A stretch of 64,000 nucleotides of DNA from Sulfidibacter corallicola (GCF_017498545.1 NZ_CP071793.1:868001-932000); one strand, 5' to 3'. Positions 50,105-59,514 are shown, counted from the stretch's first letter. Program-made: numbers and translations. The notes: generated by a model not told the origin, from the sequence alone.

Positions 50105-52378
50105 ATGGATACCGCCCGCTGGAAACAGATCAACGACATTATGAACGCCGCTTTGGATCTGGAGCCCGAAGCGCGTGATGCGTTCCTGCGCAAAATCTGC
50201 AGGGATGACGCCGATTTGCGCTCCGAGGTCGAGAACATGCTGGCGGTGGCCGACGTGACCTTTCTCGAGAAACCGGCGCTCGCCAGCCCCGAACTCTCCC
50301 CCGAGCCGCGCTCCTACGAATCCGGGTACCGCATCGGGCCCTACCGCATCGTGCAGGAAATCGGGCGCGGCGGCATGGGGGCCGTCTACATGGCGGTCCG
50401 GGAAGGCGAGGGTTTTCAGCAGGAAGTCGCACTCAAGGTCCTGCAGTTCGGCATGGCCTCGGCCGATCTGATCCAGCGCTTCCACAACGAGCGCCAGATC
50501 ATGGCCAACCTCAACCACCACAACATCGCCAAGTTGCTGGACGGCGGCGCCACCGAGGATGGCCTGCCCTATTTCGTGATGGAGTACGTGGACGGTGTGC
50601 CGATCCACGATTACTGCCGGGTGCGACGGCTTTCCGTGCCCGCCCGGCTGCGCCTGTTCCGCAAGGTCTGCTCGGCCGTGCATTTCGCCCATCAGAACCT
50701 GGTGGTGCACCGCGACCTGAAACCCGGCAACATTCTGGTGACGGCCGAGGGCGAACCCAAGCTGCTCGATTTCGGCATCGCCAAGCTGTTGCGTCCCGGG
50801 ACCTTCGAGCCGGTGACCATGACTACCGCCGGGGTGCGGCCCATGACGCCCGAATACGCCAGTCCCGAGCAGGTGACGGGCGAGGCCATCACTACCGAAA
50901 GCGACATCTACTCGCTCGGCCTGCTGCTCTACGAGCTCCTCTGCGGGCACCGTGCCCACCGCTTCGCCAACCGCTCGGAAGAAGAGGTGCGTCGTGTCGT
51001 GTGCGAGACGTACCCGCCGAAACCGAGCCAGGTCATGTGGGAGCGCTACGAGCGACCCAGCGAACGCGGACCGATCGTCTTGACACCGGAAATCGTGTCG
51101 CGCGAGCGCGGTACCGATCCCAAACGCCTGGCCAGACAGTTGGGCGGCGATTTGGACAACATGGTCATGATGGCCATCTCCAAGGATCCGGATCACCGCT
51201 ACGCCTCGGCCGAACAGTTCTCCCACGACATCATCAACTATTTGGGCGGATTCCCGATTCTCGCCCGTGGCAAGAGTTCCTTCTATTTGGCGCAGCGCTT
51301 TTTCGAACGCCACCAGTTCGCGATTCTCATGATCTCCCTGATGGGCATGATGCTGTTCCTGTTCTCGCTCACCACGCTGGTGCAGCACCGGCAAACCCAG
51401 CGCGAACACCGCATCGCCGAAATGGAAAAGCAGAAGGCCCGTCAGCTCAATCATTTTTTCAGCGCCCTGTTCGCCGAACCCGACTTCGTGGTGCGCAACC
51501 GTTCCGAAATCTCCACCGAGCGTCTGACGAGCCGGGCCGTGCATCGCATTCGCGCCGGTTATCCCAACGAACCCGAGGTCCAGGCCGCCATGATGCACGC
51601 CGTCGGCAACGTCTGCCTGCAGTTGGGCGCGCTCGATCAGGCCCATCCCTTGTTGGAGGAGGCCCTGCGGATTCGCGGCGACGTGCTGGGCAAGGATCAC
51701 TTGGATTATGCCGAGAGTTTGCGCGACCTGGGCACCGTCCGCCTGCGTCAAGGTCGCCTGGTGGAGGCTGAATGCCGTTTGGCGGATGCGCGCAAGGCGC
51801 TTGAAAACATAAAGATGCACGATTCACCCTCCTACGCGGGGGTGATCGAGGAATTGGCCCAGGTCTACGGGCGCATGCAGCGTTTCGACGAAGCCGAGGC
51901 CCTTCACTGGCAGGCTCTGGAAGTGGTTCAGAGTGTCGAGCCCCGCGATCCCGAAATGGTGACCCGCATCCTGCTGCAATTGGCCCATCATTTCATCGCC
52001 GTGGATCGTCCCGATCGCGCGCGGGTCGTGCTGAACTGGGCCCTGTCGGAACAGGTCGCGTCCGGCTCCGATGATGGCCTGGCCCACACCCTGATTCGCC
52101 TGGCGACCCTGGAGCATCGATGCGGCCGCGATGAACATTCGCGCATCTGGGCCGAACGGGCCGGCGAAGTGGCGGCCATGATGTTTCACGAAAAGCACCC
52201 CCTGCAACGCCAGTTGTCCGAGCTGCGCGAGATTCACGCCGCATCGTTGGATGCGTCTCAGGACGGAGAGGGCTCACCCGAGATGCCCATGCTCGAATCG
52301 GGCATGGTTCCGGCCGAGGTCTCGAGCAAGGGCGCCGAACAGAAGGACGGTGGCCAGGACGAACCGGAAAAGTATTGA
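50105..52378 (+). CDS. Transmembrane Ser/Thr protein kinase with TPR domain
   Basis: 757 residues. The start MDTARWKQINDIMNAALDLEPEARDAFL was chosen because this helical lead-in is the usual N-terminus of the group; ATG at 50081 would add eight residues. The kinase domain (about 80-375) has P-loop GRGGMGAVY, VALKVL lysine, HRDLKPGNI, DFGIAK and MTPEYASPEQ. A single transmembrane helix (about 408-430, FAILMISLMGMMLFLFSLTTLV) is followed by a short coiled coil and about six TPR-like repeats (ALDQAHPLLEEALRIRGDVLG, RFDEAEALHWQALEVVQ). The topology puts the kinase in the cytoplasm and the TPRs outside the membrane. The gene is not next to an ECF sigma factor. The substrate is unknown. Confidence 0.94.
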   Translation: MDTARWKQINDIMNAALDLEPEARDAFLRKICRDDADLRSEVENMLAVADVTFLEKPALASPELSPEPRSYESGYRIGPYRIVQEIGRGGMGAVYMAVREGEGFQQEVALKVLQFGMASADLIQRFHNERQIMANLNHHNIAKLLDGGATEDGLPYFVMEYVDGVPIHDYCRVRRLSVPARLRLFRKVCSAVHFAHQNLVVHRDLKPGNILVTAEGEPKLLDFGIAKLLRPGTFEPVTMTTAGVRPMTPEYASPEQVTGEAITTESDIYSLGLLLYELLCGHRAHRFANRSEEEVRRVVCETYPPKPSQVMWERYERPSERGPIVLTPEIVSRERGTDPKRLARQLGGDLDNMVMMAISKDPDHRYASAEQFSHDIINYLGGFPILARGKSSFYLAQRFFERHQFAILMISLMGMMLFLFSLTTLVQHRQTQREHRIAEMEKQKARQLNHFFSALFAEPDFVVRNRSEISTERLTSRAVHRIRAGYPNEPEVQAAMMHAVGNVCLQLGALDQAHPLLEEALRIRGDVLGKDHLDYAESLRDLGTVRLRQGRLVEAECRLADARKALENIKMHDSPSYAGVIEELAQVYGRMQRFDEAEALHWQALEVVQSVEPRDPEMVTRILLQLAHHFIAVDRPDRARVVLNWALSEQVASGSDDGLAHTLIRLATLEHRCGRDEHSRIWAERAGEVAAMMFHEKHPLQRQLSELREIHAASLDASQDGEGSPEMPMLESGMVPAEVSSKGAEQKDGGQDEPEKY

Positions 52379-52690
52379 GGGTCGCGCGGTTCGATTCGCG
52401 CGTGCGCGGTTCGGGTCTTCGAACGTCGGGTCACCCCGAGCGAAAAACAGAAATCCAACACGATTTTTTTCGCTTCGACGCCTATATCTTCGAGGGACTT
52501 TTGGCGATAGTGTCGATCTTGTGATCGGGTCGCTTCCCTCCGGGTCGACGATCCGATATGGTTGGCCTTGTTTTCGCGCCCCTTGCCGATAACTCGGGGA
52601 ACTCTTGTATGGATTTCGGCATCGAACGCGGAGACCGCGGCGCGATGCGGCACCGGGTCGAGATGGTGCGGCGCAAAAGGAGAGGTTGCG
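52379..52690. other. Gap between kinase and rhomboid genes
   Basis: 312 bp with no credible gene, terminator or repeat recognised. The frame of the rhomboid gene is open back to 52562, but AAAGGAGAGG at 52676-52685 marks the real start. Confidence 0.45.
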
Positions 52691-55069
52691 GTGATCATTC
52701 CCATCGGTTTGGAAGAAAACGAACTTCGGCGGGCCCCCCTGATCAGTTTCGGAATCATGGCGCTGTGTTTTCTGATTCACGTCGGCCTGCCGTTTACGGG
52801 CATGAAGACCACCGACGATTTGGATGAATCTTTCCGGACCTTCATTACCTATTATGCCGAAAACCCTCATTTGGAATTGGAGGACGAGGCGCGCTCGCAT
52901 TTCGTCGAAATGGGGGTGGCGATCGAGGAAATCGAGAACATCATCAAGACGCAGGCCGCCATGCAGGACATCCCGGGCATCATGTCCGAGCCCAATGTCC
53001 ACGAGATCGAGGCGGGCAGTCAGGAACTCAACCATTTGGCCTGGCGATTTCTGGACATGGTCTACGAGATGCCGAGCCGCAAATTCGGGTACATCCCGGC
53101 CGAGGGTGGCATCTTCAAACTCTTGAGCCACGTGTTCCTGCATGCCGGCTGGTGGCACCTGATCGGCAATCTGCTGTTTTTCTACCTCAGCGGCCCCTTC
53201 CTCGAAGATCGCTGGGGCCGGTCGTTTTTTCTGGGGTTCTTTTGCCTGGGCGGGATGTTCGCCGGCATGATGCACGGCGTTCACTACGGCGACAGCACCA
53301 TTCCCCTGGTGGGTGCGTCCGGGGCGATCGCCGCCTGCCTCGGTGCCTTTCTGGTGAACTTCGCGACGATGAAAATCAAGTTGTTCGTGTGGCTCGGCCT
53401 GATCATCGCCCGCACTTTCGATGTGGCCGCCTGGGTCGTCCTGCCGCTGTACCTGCTCAAGGAAGTGTTTTTCGGTGTCATGATGGATTCGATGGGTGTC
53501 GCATCGGGTGTGGCGCACTGGGTGCACGTATGGGGTTTCTTCTTCGGGGTCGCGGTGGCCGGCGGCATGAAATTGACCGGGCTGCAGCGGAAATTGGATC
53601 CCAAGGGGCTCGACCTTGACGATCCGGAAAACAACCCGTTGCGCGCGGTCGACATTGCGGAACGCACGGGTCGCGGGCACGAGGTCCTGGGGATCCTGGC
53701 CAAGGGAGTCAAGAATCACCCGGAATTCATGGAAGTCTGGAAGCGCTACTGGGCCAAGGCGCGGGAAGCCGAAAGCAAAGAGGACATGCGCATCGCCGGT
53801 CGCAAGCTGTTGCCCTGGTACCTGGGCGAGGGCGAAGTGGACCAGGCCTACCTGATCTGGCAGGGCTTCGATCGGTCGATGCCCAACGTGCGTCTGCCCC
53901 AGGGCATGGTCGCCAAATTGGCGAAGGGCTTGTTCGAAGCCCACCGCTACGACGAAGCTGAAAACATGTTGATGCGCTGTGCGGAAACCAGTGCGCCCCA
54001 CGAGGCGGTGGGCCTCTTCAACCTGGTGAAACTGGCCGGTAGCCGGAATCATCGGTTGGCACTGGACATGGGGGCGCAACTGCGCGATTCCTCGGATTTG
54101 GACGAGGGGCGCCGCCGCGAGTTCGAATCGCTGTGGGCCAAGTGGGAAGCCGACCCCGATTATCGGGATTATCAGTACCAAGAGATTGCTGTCGAGGTGG
54201 GTGAGGGCGATTCGGGTGCAGCGCCATCACGAGGCCCGGTGCAGGCGATCGAAATCTCGTCCCTTCCCCTGGCCGGAGAGGAAGAGCCGGTGCACCACGA
54301 GGCGGCCCAGGTGGCCGCCACGCCGCTGGACCTGTCCCCCGAAACGATTCGGGACGAGGCTTCCTTCGAAGCGCACCAGCAGCAGGCCTTCGACGCCGCC
54401 TTCGCGGCGGAAGGGGCGCCCGCTGTCGCGGCGGGTCCGCCACCGCTGCCTGTCGCACCCGTTCAGGGGGATCCCGAGGTGGAACTGCCGCTGCCCGAAG
54501 TGCCCGTGCCGCCACCCGCTTCGGTATCGGTCCCCGTGTCGGCGGGATCGGGGCAAACCCATGCCGACGAGGAAGATCCGTTCGACCGATTGCTGGATGG
54601 GCCCGCTGACGACCTGGTCGAGTCCCTGCACCGTATCGGGGCCCTGGATGTCCACCCGGCCATTCCGGAGCGGATTGGACGCGAGGGCTTGGTGCTGGTG
54701 ATTCGCGAAAAGCACCGCAAACGGATTCCCTTCGACCGAATTCACGGCATGTCGCTCGGCATCGTCCAAGGCGAGGCGCAAAAGTCGGTCGTGGTCTTGG
54801 ACCTGGTGTGCGATCCGCTGGCCGTCGCACGCTCGAAGCACCGCGTCTTTCGGATTTGGGCCAATCGGTTCGACGCCCGCAAGCTGGTCCCCTCGGAAAA
54901 CCCCAAAGCGGCGTTTTTCCAGTTGGTCGGCACCCTTGCCAAACACTCCGGTGCGATCGTGATGCCCGATCGACACGTATTGAGTGGCAAGGGATTGAAG
55001 CGGTACCCAAGCGAGGAGGCCTTCGAGTGGGAGCTGTACCAGGTGGATCACCAGGCTCAGCGGGAATGA
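52691..55069 (+). CDS. Rhomboid-family (S54) intramembrane protease with large cytosolic extension
   Basis: 792 residues from a GTG start after AAAGGAGAGG. Helix 1 is followed by a soluble insertion of about 110 residues, then the rhomboid core: LSHVFLHAGWWHLIGNLLFFYLSGPFLED (the HxxxN oxyanion motif), PLVGASGAIAACLGAFLVNF (catalytic Ser of GASG near residue 210) and HVWGFFFGVAVAGG (catalytic His in HxxGxxxG, near 280). Residues about 300-500 form helical TPR-like repeats (RGHEVLGILAKGVKNHPEFMEVWKRYW, RYDEAENMLMRCAE). A Pro-rich linker (about 580-620) leads to an alpha/beta or PH-like end domain (REGLVLVIREKHRKRIPFDRIHGM). It cleaves membrane proteins in the bilayer. The extension probably selects substrates, but this is inferred. 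Confidence 0.9.
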   Translation: MIIPIGLEENELRRAPLISFGIMALCFLIHVGLPFTGMKTTDDLDESFRTFITYYAENPHLELEDEARSHFVEMGVAIEEIENIIKTQAAMQDIPGIMSEPNVHEIEAGSQELNHLAWRFLDMVYEMPSRKFGYIPAEGGIFKLLSHVFLHAGWWHLIGNLLFFYLSGPFLEDRWGRSFFLGFFCLGGMFAGMMHGVHYGDSTIPLVGASGAIAACLGAFLVNFATMKIKLFVWLGLIIARTFDVAAWVVLPLYLLKEVFFGVMMDSMGVASGVAHWVHVWGFFFGVAVAGGMKLTGLQRKLDPKGLDLDDPENNPLRAVDIAERTGRGHEVLGILAKGVKNHPEFMEVWKRYWAKAREAESKEDMRIAGRKLLPWYLGEGEVDQAYLIWQGFDRSMPNVRLPQGMVAKLAKGLFEAHRYDEAENMLMRCAETSAPHEAVGLFNLVKLAGSRNHRLALDMGAQLRDSSDLDEGRRREFESLWAKWEADPDYRDYQYQEIAVEVGEGDSGAAPSRGPVQAIEISSLPLAGEEEPVHHEAAQVAATPLDLSPETIRDEASFEAHQQQAFDAAFAAEGAPAVAAGPPPLPVAPVQGDPEVELPLPEVPVPPPASVSVPVSAGSGQTHADEEDPFDRLLDGPADDLVESLHRIGALDVHPAIPERIGREGLVLVIREKHRKRIPFDRIHGMSLGIVQGEAQKSVVVLDLVCDPLAVARSKHRVFRIWANRFDARKLVPSENPKAAFFQLVGTLAKHSGAIVMPDRHVLSGKGLKRYPSEEAFEWELYQVDHQAQRE

Positions 55070-55133
55070 TTCCTCGAATGGTGGTTGTTTGGCCGGTGGG
55101 GATGTGACGAGCGTGGGAACGCAAGGGGTGACG

Positions 55134-55946
55134 ATGCGAAAATCGGGTGGGGTGGTTCTTCTGTTTTTTCTGACACTGGTGGCGGCGTCCGGATGGTTCG
55201 GCTGGCGTTGGTTCGCCGGCCTCGATGGCGCGGACGCGATCCTGATCCCCGACGGTCGCGCCTATTCGCGGCCCGATCCGACCGCCTACCAGCGGTTTCT
55301 CACCGCGGTCGTCGACGATCGGGGCCGGGTCGATTACACCAAGGCCGTGGGCACGGTACGCAGCGATCTCGACACCTATCTCGAACAGGCGGCCTCGGCC
55401 ACGCCGGCCGTGTTCGACGACGATTCCCAGCGATTGGCCTTTTTCATCAACGCTTACAACGCCAGCGTGATCGCCGGGGTCCTGCATCATTGGCCGATCG
55501 ATTCCATCGATGAGGTCGGTCCGCTCCACCAGTTCTTCCGCGATCGGGACTACCGCATCGCCGGGTCGACGGTTTCCCTGCATGGCTTCGAGTCGCGGGT
55601 GATTCGTCGATTCGACCCCCGGCTTCATTTCGCGCTCATTTGCGCCTCCGCCTCTTGCCCGCCGATGTCGCGCGAGGCCTACGTGGCCGAGACTCTCGAA
55701 CGCCAGCTCGAATCGGCGGCGGTCGCCTTCATCCGCGATCGCCGCTTCAATCGCTACGAACCCGAGGAGCACACTTGGTACCTGTCCTCGATTTTCAAGT
55801 GGTACGCCGACGATTTCGGCGGCGAGGCGCAGGTGCGCCAGATGTTGCGGCGCTACGTCACGGTCACCCGCCACGAGCCGGCGCACATCGTCTATCTCGA
55901 TTACGACTGGTCGCTCAACACCCCGGAAACCGAGCCGGCCCTCTGA
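55134..55946 (+). CDS. DUF547 domain protein, membrane-anchored
   Basis: 270 residues. An N-terminal anchor or signal (GGVVLLFFLTLVAASGWFGW) is followed by the DUF547 domain: YQRFLTAVVDDRGRVDYTKAVG, RLAFFINAYNASVIAGVLHHWPIDSI, LHGFESRVIRRFDPRLHFALICASASCPPMSREAY, LERQLESAAVAFIRDRRFNR and LSSIFKWYADDFGG. The NAYNA and CASxSCP motifs are the conserved core of this family of unknown function. ATG at 55134 follows AAGGGGTGACG. It lies 64 bp after the rhomboid gene on the same strand and may share its transcript. Confidence 0.92.
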   Translation: MRKSGGVVLLFFLTLVAASGWFGWRWFAGLDGADAILIPDGRAYSRPDPTAYQRFLTAVVDDRGRVDYTKAVGTVRSDLDTYLEQAASATPAVFDDDSQRLAFFINAYNASVIAGVLHHWPIDSIDEVGPLHQFFRDRDYRIAGSTVSLHGFESRVIRRFDPRLHFALICASASCPPMSREAYVAETLERQLESAAVAFIRDRRFNRYEPEEHTWYLSSIFKWYADDFGGEAQVRQMLRRYVTVTRHEPAHIVYLDYDWSLNTPETEPAL

Positions 55947-56091
55947 TCGCGAGCCGATTCTTCGAAGTGGGTCCTTTGGGAATCCCCGCATGTCGAGAGG
56001 GTCGCCTCATTTCCCCGTTCTTCGATAGACAAGGATACGCCAGCATCGACGTTTCGCTCTTGAAATAGCTGACTTATTGTGAGTTACGCCG

Positions 56092-56153
56092 CTTCGAAAG
56101 TCGGCCCAGCGGGCCAACCTACAGCTATGACGCCCCTCTCGGCATGCGGGAAC
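56092..56153. repeat. GTAGGT-type hairpin element, reverse orientation
   Basis: CTTCGAAAGTCGGCCCAGCG plus GGCCAACCTAC is the reverse of the element at 15783. It is followed by CGGCATGCGGGAACGC, a phrase also found in each 158-bp unit at 12800-13431. Confidence 0.75.
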
Positions 56154-56195
56154 GCTCCTGATACGTGCTTCGATGGGCGGGCTACGCAGGTGCGC

Positions 56196-58772
56196 TCACC
56201 GGCGGAATTCGCGGTAGTCCAGCTTGGCGCGGCTGTTCTTCAGGAAGTCCAGGAACCGGTTGTAATCCTTGTCGACGATGCCCATCATCGCGGCGGCCTG
56301 CTTGTAGCTGCCCTTCGATTCCGTCAAGGCCTCGCGCACCAGGGCCAACAGGTTGGCGTGGGTGATCTCGTGCTGCCGATAGGGCTGTTGCACCATGCCC
56401 CAAAACGCGTTGGGCCCGCCATCGCAAACCTGGCGAAACAGTTGCGTGCCACCGACGCCGCTTTCCTGCTCGTTGCCGCGCTGGTGCATCTCCGCGGCGA
56501 GGCTCTGCTCGATCGCCGCCTCCGTCATGTTGCCGTCCTCCGCGAACATCACGAGGGCGCGATTGATGACCGCCTCCAATTGGCGGACGTTGCCGGGCCA
56601 GGAGTAGCCTTCCAGGGCCTGCATGGCTCGGTTCGACCAGGTGATTTTCAGGCCGGGCACCTTTTGCTCGTAGCGGGCCGAAAAGTGGGCGGCCAACAAC
56701 GGGATATCCTCCAGACGTTCGCGCAGCGGCGGAATCCGCACCACCAGGGTCTGGAGGCGGTAGAAAAGGTCCTCGCGAAACTTGCCCTCTTTCACCAGTT
56801 GCCAGAGGTTCTGGTGGGTCGCCGCCAGAATGCGGACGTTCGAGGTGATCGTCTCCTGGCCGCCCAAGCGCTGAAACTTCTTGACGTTGCCCTGTTGCAG
56901 GACGCGCAGCAGTTTGATCTGGACCGACGGCACGATGTCGCCCACCTCGTCGATCAACAGGGTCGTTTCGTGGGCCTGCTCGATGCAGCCGATCCGGCGG
57001 TGGGTCGCGCCGGAGAAACTGCCCTTCTCGTGACCGAACAACTCGCTCTGAATCAGGTTCGGGTCGCCGCCGAAGCTGGCGAAGTTGGTGACGACCATCG
57101 GTTTCTTGCCGCGGTTGCTGGAATTGTGCAGCGCAAAACTGACCATCTCCTTACCCGACCCCGTTTCTCCGGTGATCAACACGTTCAGATCCTCGCGGCC
57201 GGAGCCGTTGATGCGGTGAATGGCGTCGAAGGTTTGGCGCATCGCGCCGGTCGGTTTGCCCACGAGGTTGCCGAAGTTGTAGGTCACCTCGGCGGCGTGG
57301 GTGTGGGTGTCGAATCCGAACTTGAAATCCTGGTCCAGCTTTTTGGCTTCCTCGGTCTCGGTGAAGACCTTCTCCAAGATGCCGGCCTGGAACAGGGCGA
57401 TCCCGATCTGGTCGCAATAGAATTCCAGCTTGGCCAGGTCCTGCTTGGAGAAATGCTCCAACTCGCGGCTGCTGACACTGAACAGGCCGATGACCTCGCC
57501 GCGCACGCGGATCGGCGCGCACATTTCCGAACGGATCGAGGGGTTGAAGGCGCGGTAATAGGGGTCGCGGCGCACGTCGCTGACCAGGTAGGGCTTGTTC
57601 TCGCTGGCCACGAAGGCCGAGATGCTGGTGGGCGTGCCTTCCTTGTCGGCCAGGGGGATGTCCTTCAGCGGGTTGCTGAATTGGCCGGCCTGGCTGACGA
57701 ACATCAGGCGGTTGCGCTCGCGCGAGTAGAGGGCGAGGGTTCCGTAATCCGCGCTGAGGAACGGCACCAGGGTATCGATGATGTGCTGGAATATGATTTT
57801 GATGTCCCGCTCCTGTGAGCGGATCCAGTGCTGCAGGTACAGCAGGAACGACAGCGTCGAAATCTGGTAGGGCTTCTGCTGCAACAGTTTCTCGATCTGC
57901 TCGATGAAGTGGAACAGATTGTCCTTGGTCTTGCCCACCAGGCGGACCTCGCCCAGGCACAGCAGCACGTGGTGGCCTGGTTTGAACACGATGCCGGTGA
58001 GTTTCTGATCGGCCGGAATCGCTCGGGACGTCGTAATTTTCCCCCATTCACTGAGGAAAAATACCTGATCCTTGTCGCGCTTGACGTTGAAGAGCAGGGT
58101 TTCCGATTCCCACTCGCCCTCCAGTCCGTTTTGGCTGATGGCCTGATAGGTGTTGCCGTCCAGCCGGCGCAGCAACAGGACCGGCGATTCCAGTAACCGG
58201 TTGAAGAGTTCCGTGATGAAAATCGGCGTCTCTTTTTGGCGAATGGTTCGGGTGGCCTGATCCAGAACGTCCTGTTCCATGCGCCACACCATTTTTTCGT
58301 AGACCGGCAACAGCGTCTGACACAATGCCTGGATGTCGGTCAAATCCAACTGCGAGAGATAGGCCTTGGTTTCGTTGAGGCCGAACATGCTGACGAGCCC
58401 GAGGTTGGAGTCGCGCCGCACCTGGAAGATGGCCATTTGGCGCGGCCGGATCGTGCGCTGTAGATAAAAAGACCGGGGGTCGTCCAAATCGAACTTGTCG
58501 AAAAAGAGCGGCTCGTCCATGGAGAGCGCCATGCTGCGCCAGGACAGGTTGTCGGCGATCGGAATGTGGCGCATCGGCAGCAGGCCCGAGTGGTGGGTGT
58601 CCGTGTAGATGCAGCGCAGGACTTGCGCGATGTTGTCCTTCAAATCGAAAACGAAACCCCAATTCTCGCCGTAGCGCTTGCGGATCTCACCGACGAACTC
58701 TTCGAATGTCCGGATTTCGCGATCCGACAGCCGGGGCGTATTTTCGCCCAGGACCTCGATTTCTGTCGCCAT
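56196..58772 (-). CDS. Sigma-54-dependent activator with GAF domain
   Basis: 858 residues from ATG 58772 (GGGG 4 nt upstream); ATG 58823 would add 17. The N-terminal about 330 residues are helical or PAS/GAF-like without a clear family. A GAF domain (about 335-480) reads YGTLALYSRERNRLMFVSQAGQ, RSEMCAPIRVRGEVIGLFSVSS. The AAA+ activator domain has Walker A GETGSGKE, the sigma-54 contact loop spelled GSFSGA (in ELFGHEKGSFSGATH) instead of GAFTGA, Walker B TTLLIDEVGD and the arginine-finger segment FREDLFYRL. A C-terminal Fis-like HTH (GSYKQAAAMMGIVDKDYNRFLDFLK) ends it. It has no receiver domain, so it is controlled by a ligand or protein at the GAF. It is divergent from a strong sigma-54 promoter at 59002. 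Confidence 0.93.
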   Translation of the reverse strand: MATEIEVLGENTPRLSDREIRTFEEFVGEIRKRYGENWGFVFDLKDNIAQVLRCIYTDTHHSGLLPMRHIPIADNLSWRSMALSMDEPLFFDKFDLDDPRSFYLQRTIRPRQMAIFQVRRDSNLGLVSMFGLNETKAYLSQLDLTDIQALCQTLLPVYEKMVWRMEQDVLDQATRTIRQKETPIFITELFNRLLESPVLLLRRLDGNTYQAISQNGLEGEWESETLLFNVKRDKDQVFFLSEWGKITTSRAIPADQKLTGIVFKPGHHVLLCLGEVRLVGKTKDNLFHFIEQIEKLLQQKPYQISTLSFLLYLQHWIRSQERDIKIIFQHIIDTLVPFLSADYGTLALYSRERNRLMFVSQAGQFSNPLKDIPLADKEGTPTSISAFVASENKPYLVSDVRRDPYYRAFNPSIRSEMCAPIRVRGEVIGLFSVSSRELEHFSKQDLAKLEFYCDQIGIALFQAGILEKVFTETEEAKKLDQDFKFGFDTHTHAAEVTYNFGNLVGKPTGAMRQTFDAIHRINGSGREDLNVLITGETGSGKEMVSFALHNSSNRGKKPMVVTNFASFGGDPNLIQSELFGHEKGSFSGATHRRIGCIEQAHETTLLIDEVGDIVPSVQIKLLRVLQQGNVKKFQRLGGQETITSNVRILAATHQNLWQLVKEGKFREDLFYRLQTLVVRIPPLRERLEDIPLLAAHFSARYEQKVPGLKITWSNRAMQALEGYSWPGNVRQLEAVINRALVMFAEDGNMTEAAIEQSLAAEMHQRGNEQESGVGGTQLFRQVCDGGPNAFWGMVQQPYRQHEITHANLLALVREALTESKGSYKQAAAMMGIVDKDYNRFLDFLKNSRAKLDYREFRR

Positions 58773-59001
58773 GTTCCCCAAACCCCTTGTCGCCCGTTTC
58801 AAAAATATCTCTTGGCCGGTCATGAATCATTCCATACGACATTGACCGATCGCGAGAACCGGACGCATTCTACCTGATAGAGTCGTTTTTTGACAATTTA
58901 TCGGGGTTTTGTGGTGTGGGTCTCAGTTTTGTGAAAGGGAAAAAAATGTGCCAAAAAGAAAGAAGGTGTGTTTGGTGGGGTTTGCCGAGAATTGTGACTT
59001 A

Positions 59002-59017
59002 TGGCACGTCGGTTGCT
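59002..59017 (+). promoter_or_regulatory. Consensus sigma-54 promoter
   Basis: TGGCACG-TCGG-TTGCT matches the RpoN consensus TGGCACG-N4-TTGCW at every defined position. It points right, away from the sigma-54 activator gene. Predicted transcription start is about 59028. Confidence 0.82.
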
Positions 59018-59027
59018 CAAGAACCTT

Positions 59028-59201
59028 TTTCAGGAAGGAAAGACGCGGGTGTTTCTCCTCCAAGAACACACCAAAAGTTACCAGCGGCGACTTTCTTCTG
59101 TAACCAAGGATAGTTTAGTTCTTGTTCCAAAGCTATCTGTTCTCTCCTCTATGCTAGTTTTTGGAACGACCGCGGTGAAATGTTTCCCGCGGTTTTTTTT
59201 T
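59028..59201 (+). ncRNA. Candidate sigma-54-driven small RNA with CU-rich loops
   Basis: Between the consensus sigma-54 promoter and an intrinsic terminator lie about 174 nt without a credible reading frame. Three stems precede the terminator. Stem 1: GTGTT/AACAC (59049-59069) with loop CTCCTCCAA, complementary to Shine-Dalgarno sequence. Stem 2: GTTACcAG/CTGTAAC (59077-59105). Stem 3: GTTCCAAAGCTA pairing with TAGTTTTTGGAAC (59124-59167), whose loop contains CTCTCCTC. The terminator is ACCGCGG/CCGCGGT plus nine T (59169-59201). C/U-rich loops of this kind are known from small RNAs that block ribosome-binding sites. Family membership is not recognised; the RNA itself is inferred from sequence alone. 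Confidence 0.68.
59169..59201 (+). terminator. Intrinsic terminator of the candidate small RNA
   Basis: ACCGCGG (59169-59175) and CCGCGGT (59187-59193) enclose an 11-nt loop and run into nine consecutive T residues. Confidence 0.88.
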
Positions 59202-59485
59202 GTCCAAAAATAACCGCATCGTCTGGTAAAGGTCGTGTCTTGGTTCGATGAGCACCCGCGTGTCGGATGGGAAAGGTTGGTCTTGGTCGTGGATCCGAAA
59301 GGTTATGGGGTGGGGAGAACTGCCGTAAGGCGACTGGGAAAATGCTGACTGAAAAGGAAAAGCAAGAGATCGTTTACATTTGTTTTACATTGATCGATTC
59401 AGATGTGCAAGTGTGATTTCTAATTTTCTTGCATCGCCGTGCCCGATGTGCCGTGGCTCACGCATGGCCCTGTGATCCCAAGGCA

Positions 59486-59514
59486 CAAAAAAAGGCCGCC
59501 GGGGAGGCCGACGG
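59486..59514 (-). terminator. Intrinsic terminator for the large BNR gene
   Basis: On the minus strand GGCCGTCGG and CCGGCGGCC form a GC-rich stem followed by seven T. It is about 280 nt downstream of the stop at 59792. The rest of 59202-59723 shows no gene. Confidence 0.6.

Noticed and set aside
49868..51820. 650-codon frame on the minus strand
   Set aside because: Antisense of the TPR kinase; its product is His/Gly/Val-rich with no motif.
58890..58920. TTGACA as a sigma-70 promoter for the candidate small RNA
   Set aside because: No -10 element at 16-18 bp; the sigma-54 promoter at 59002 explains the transcript better.
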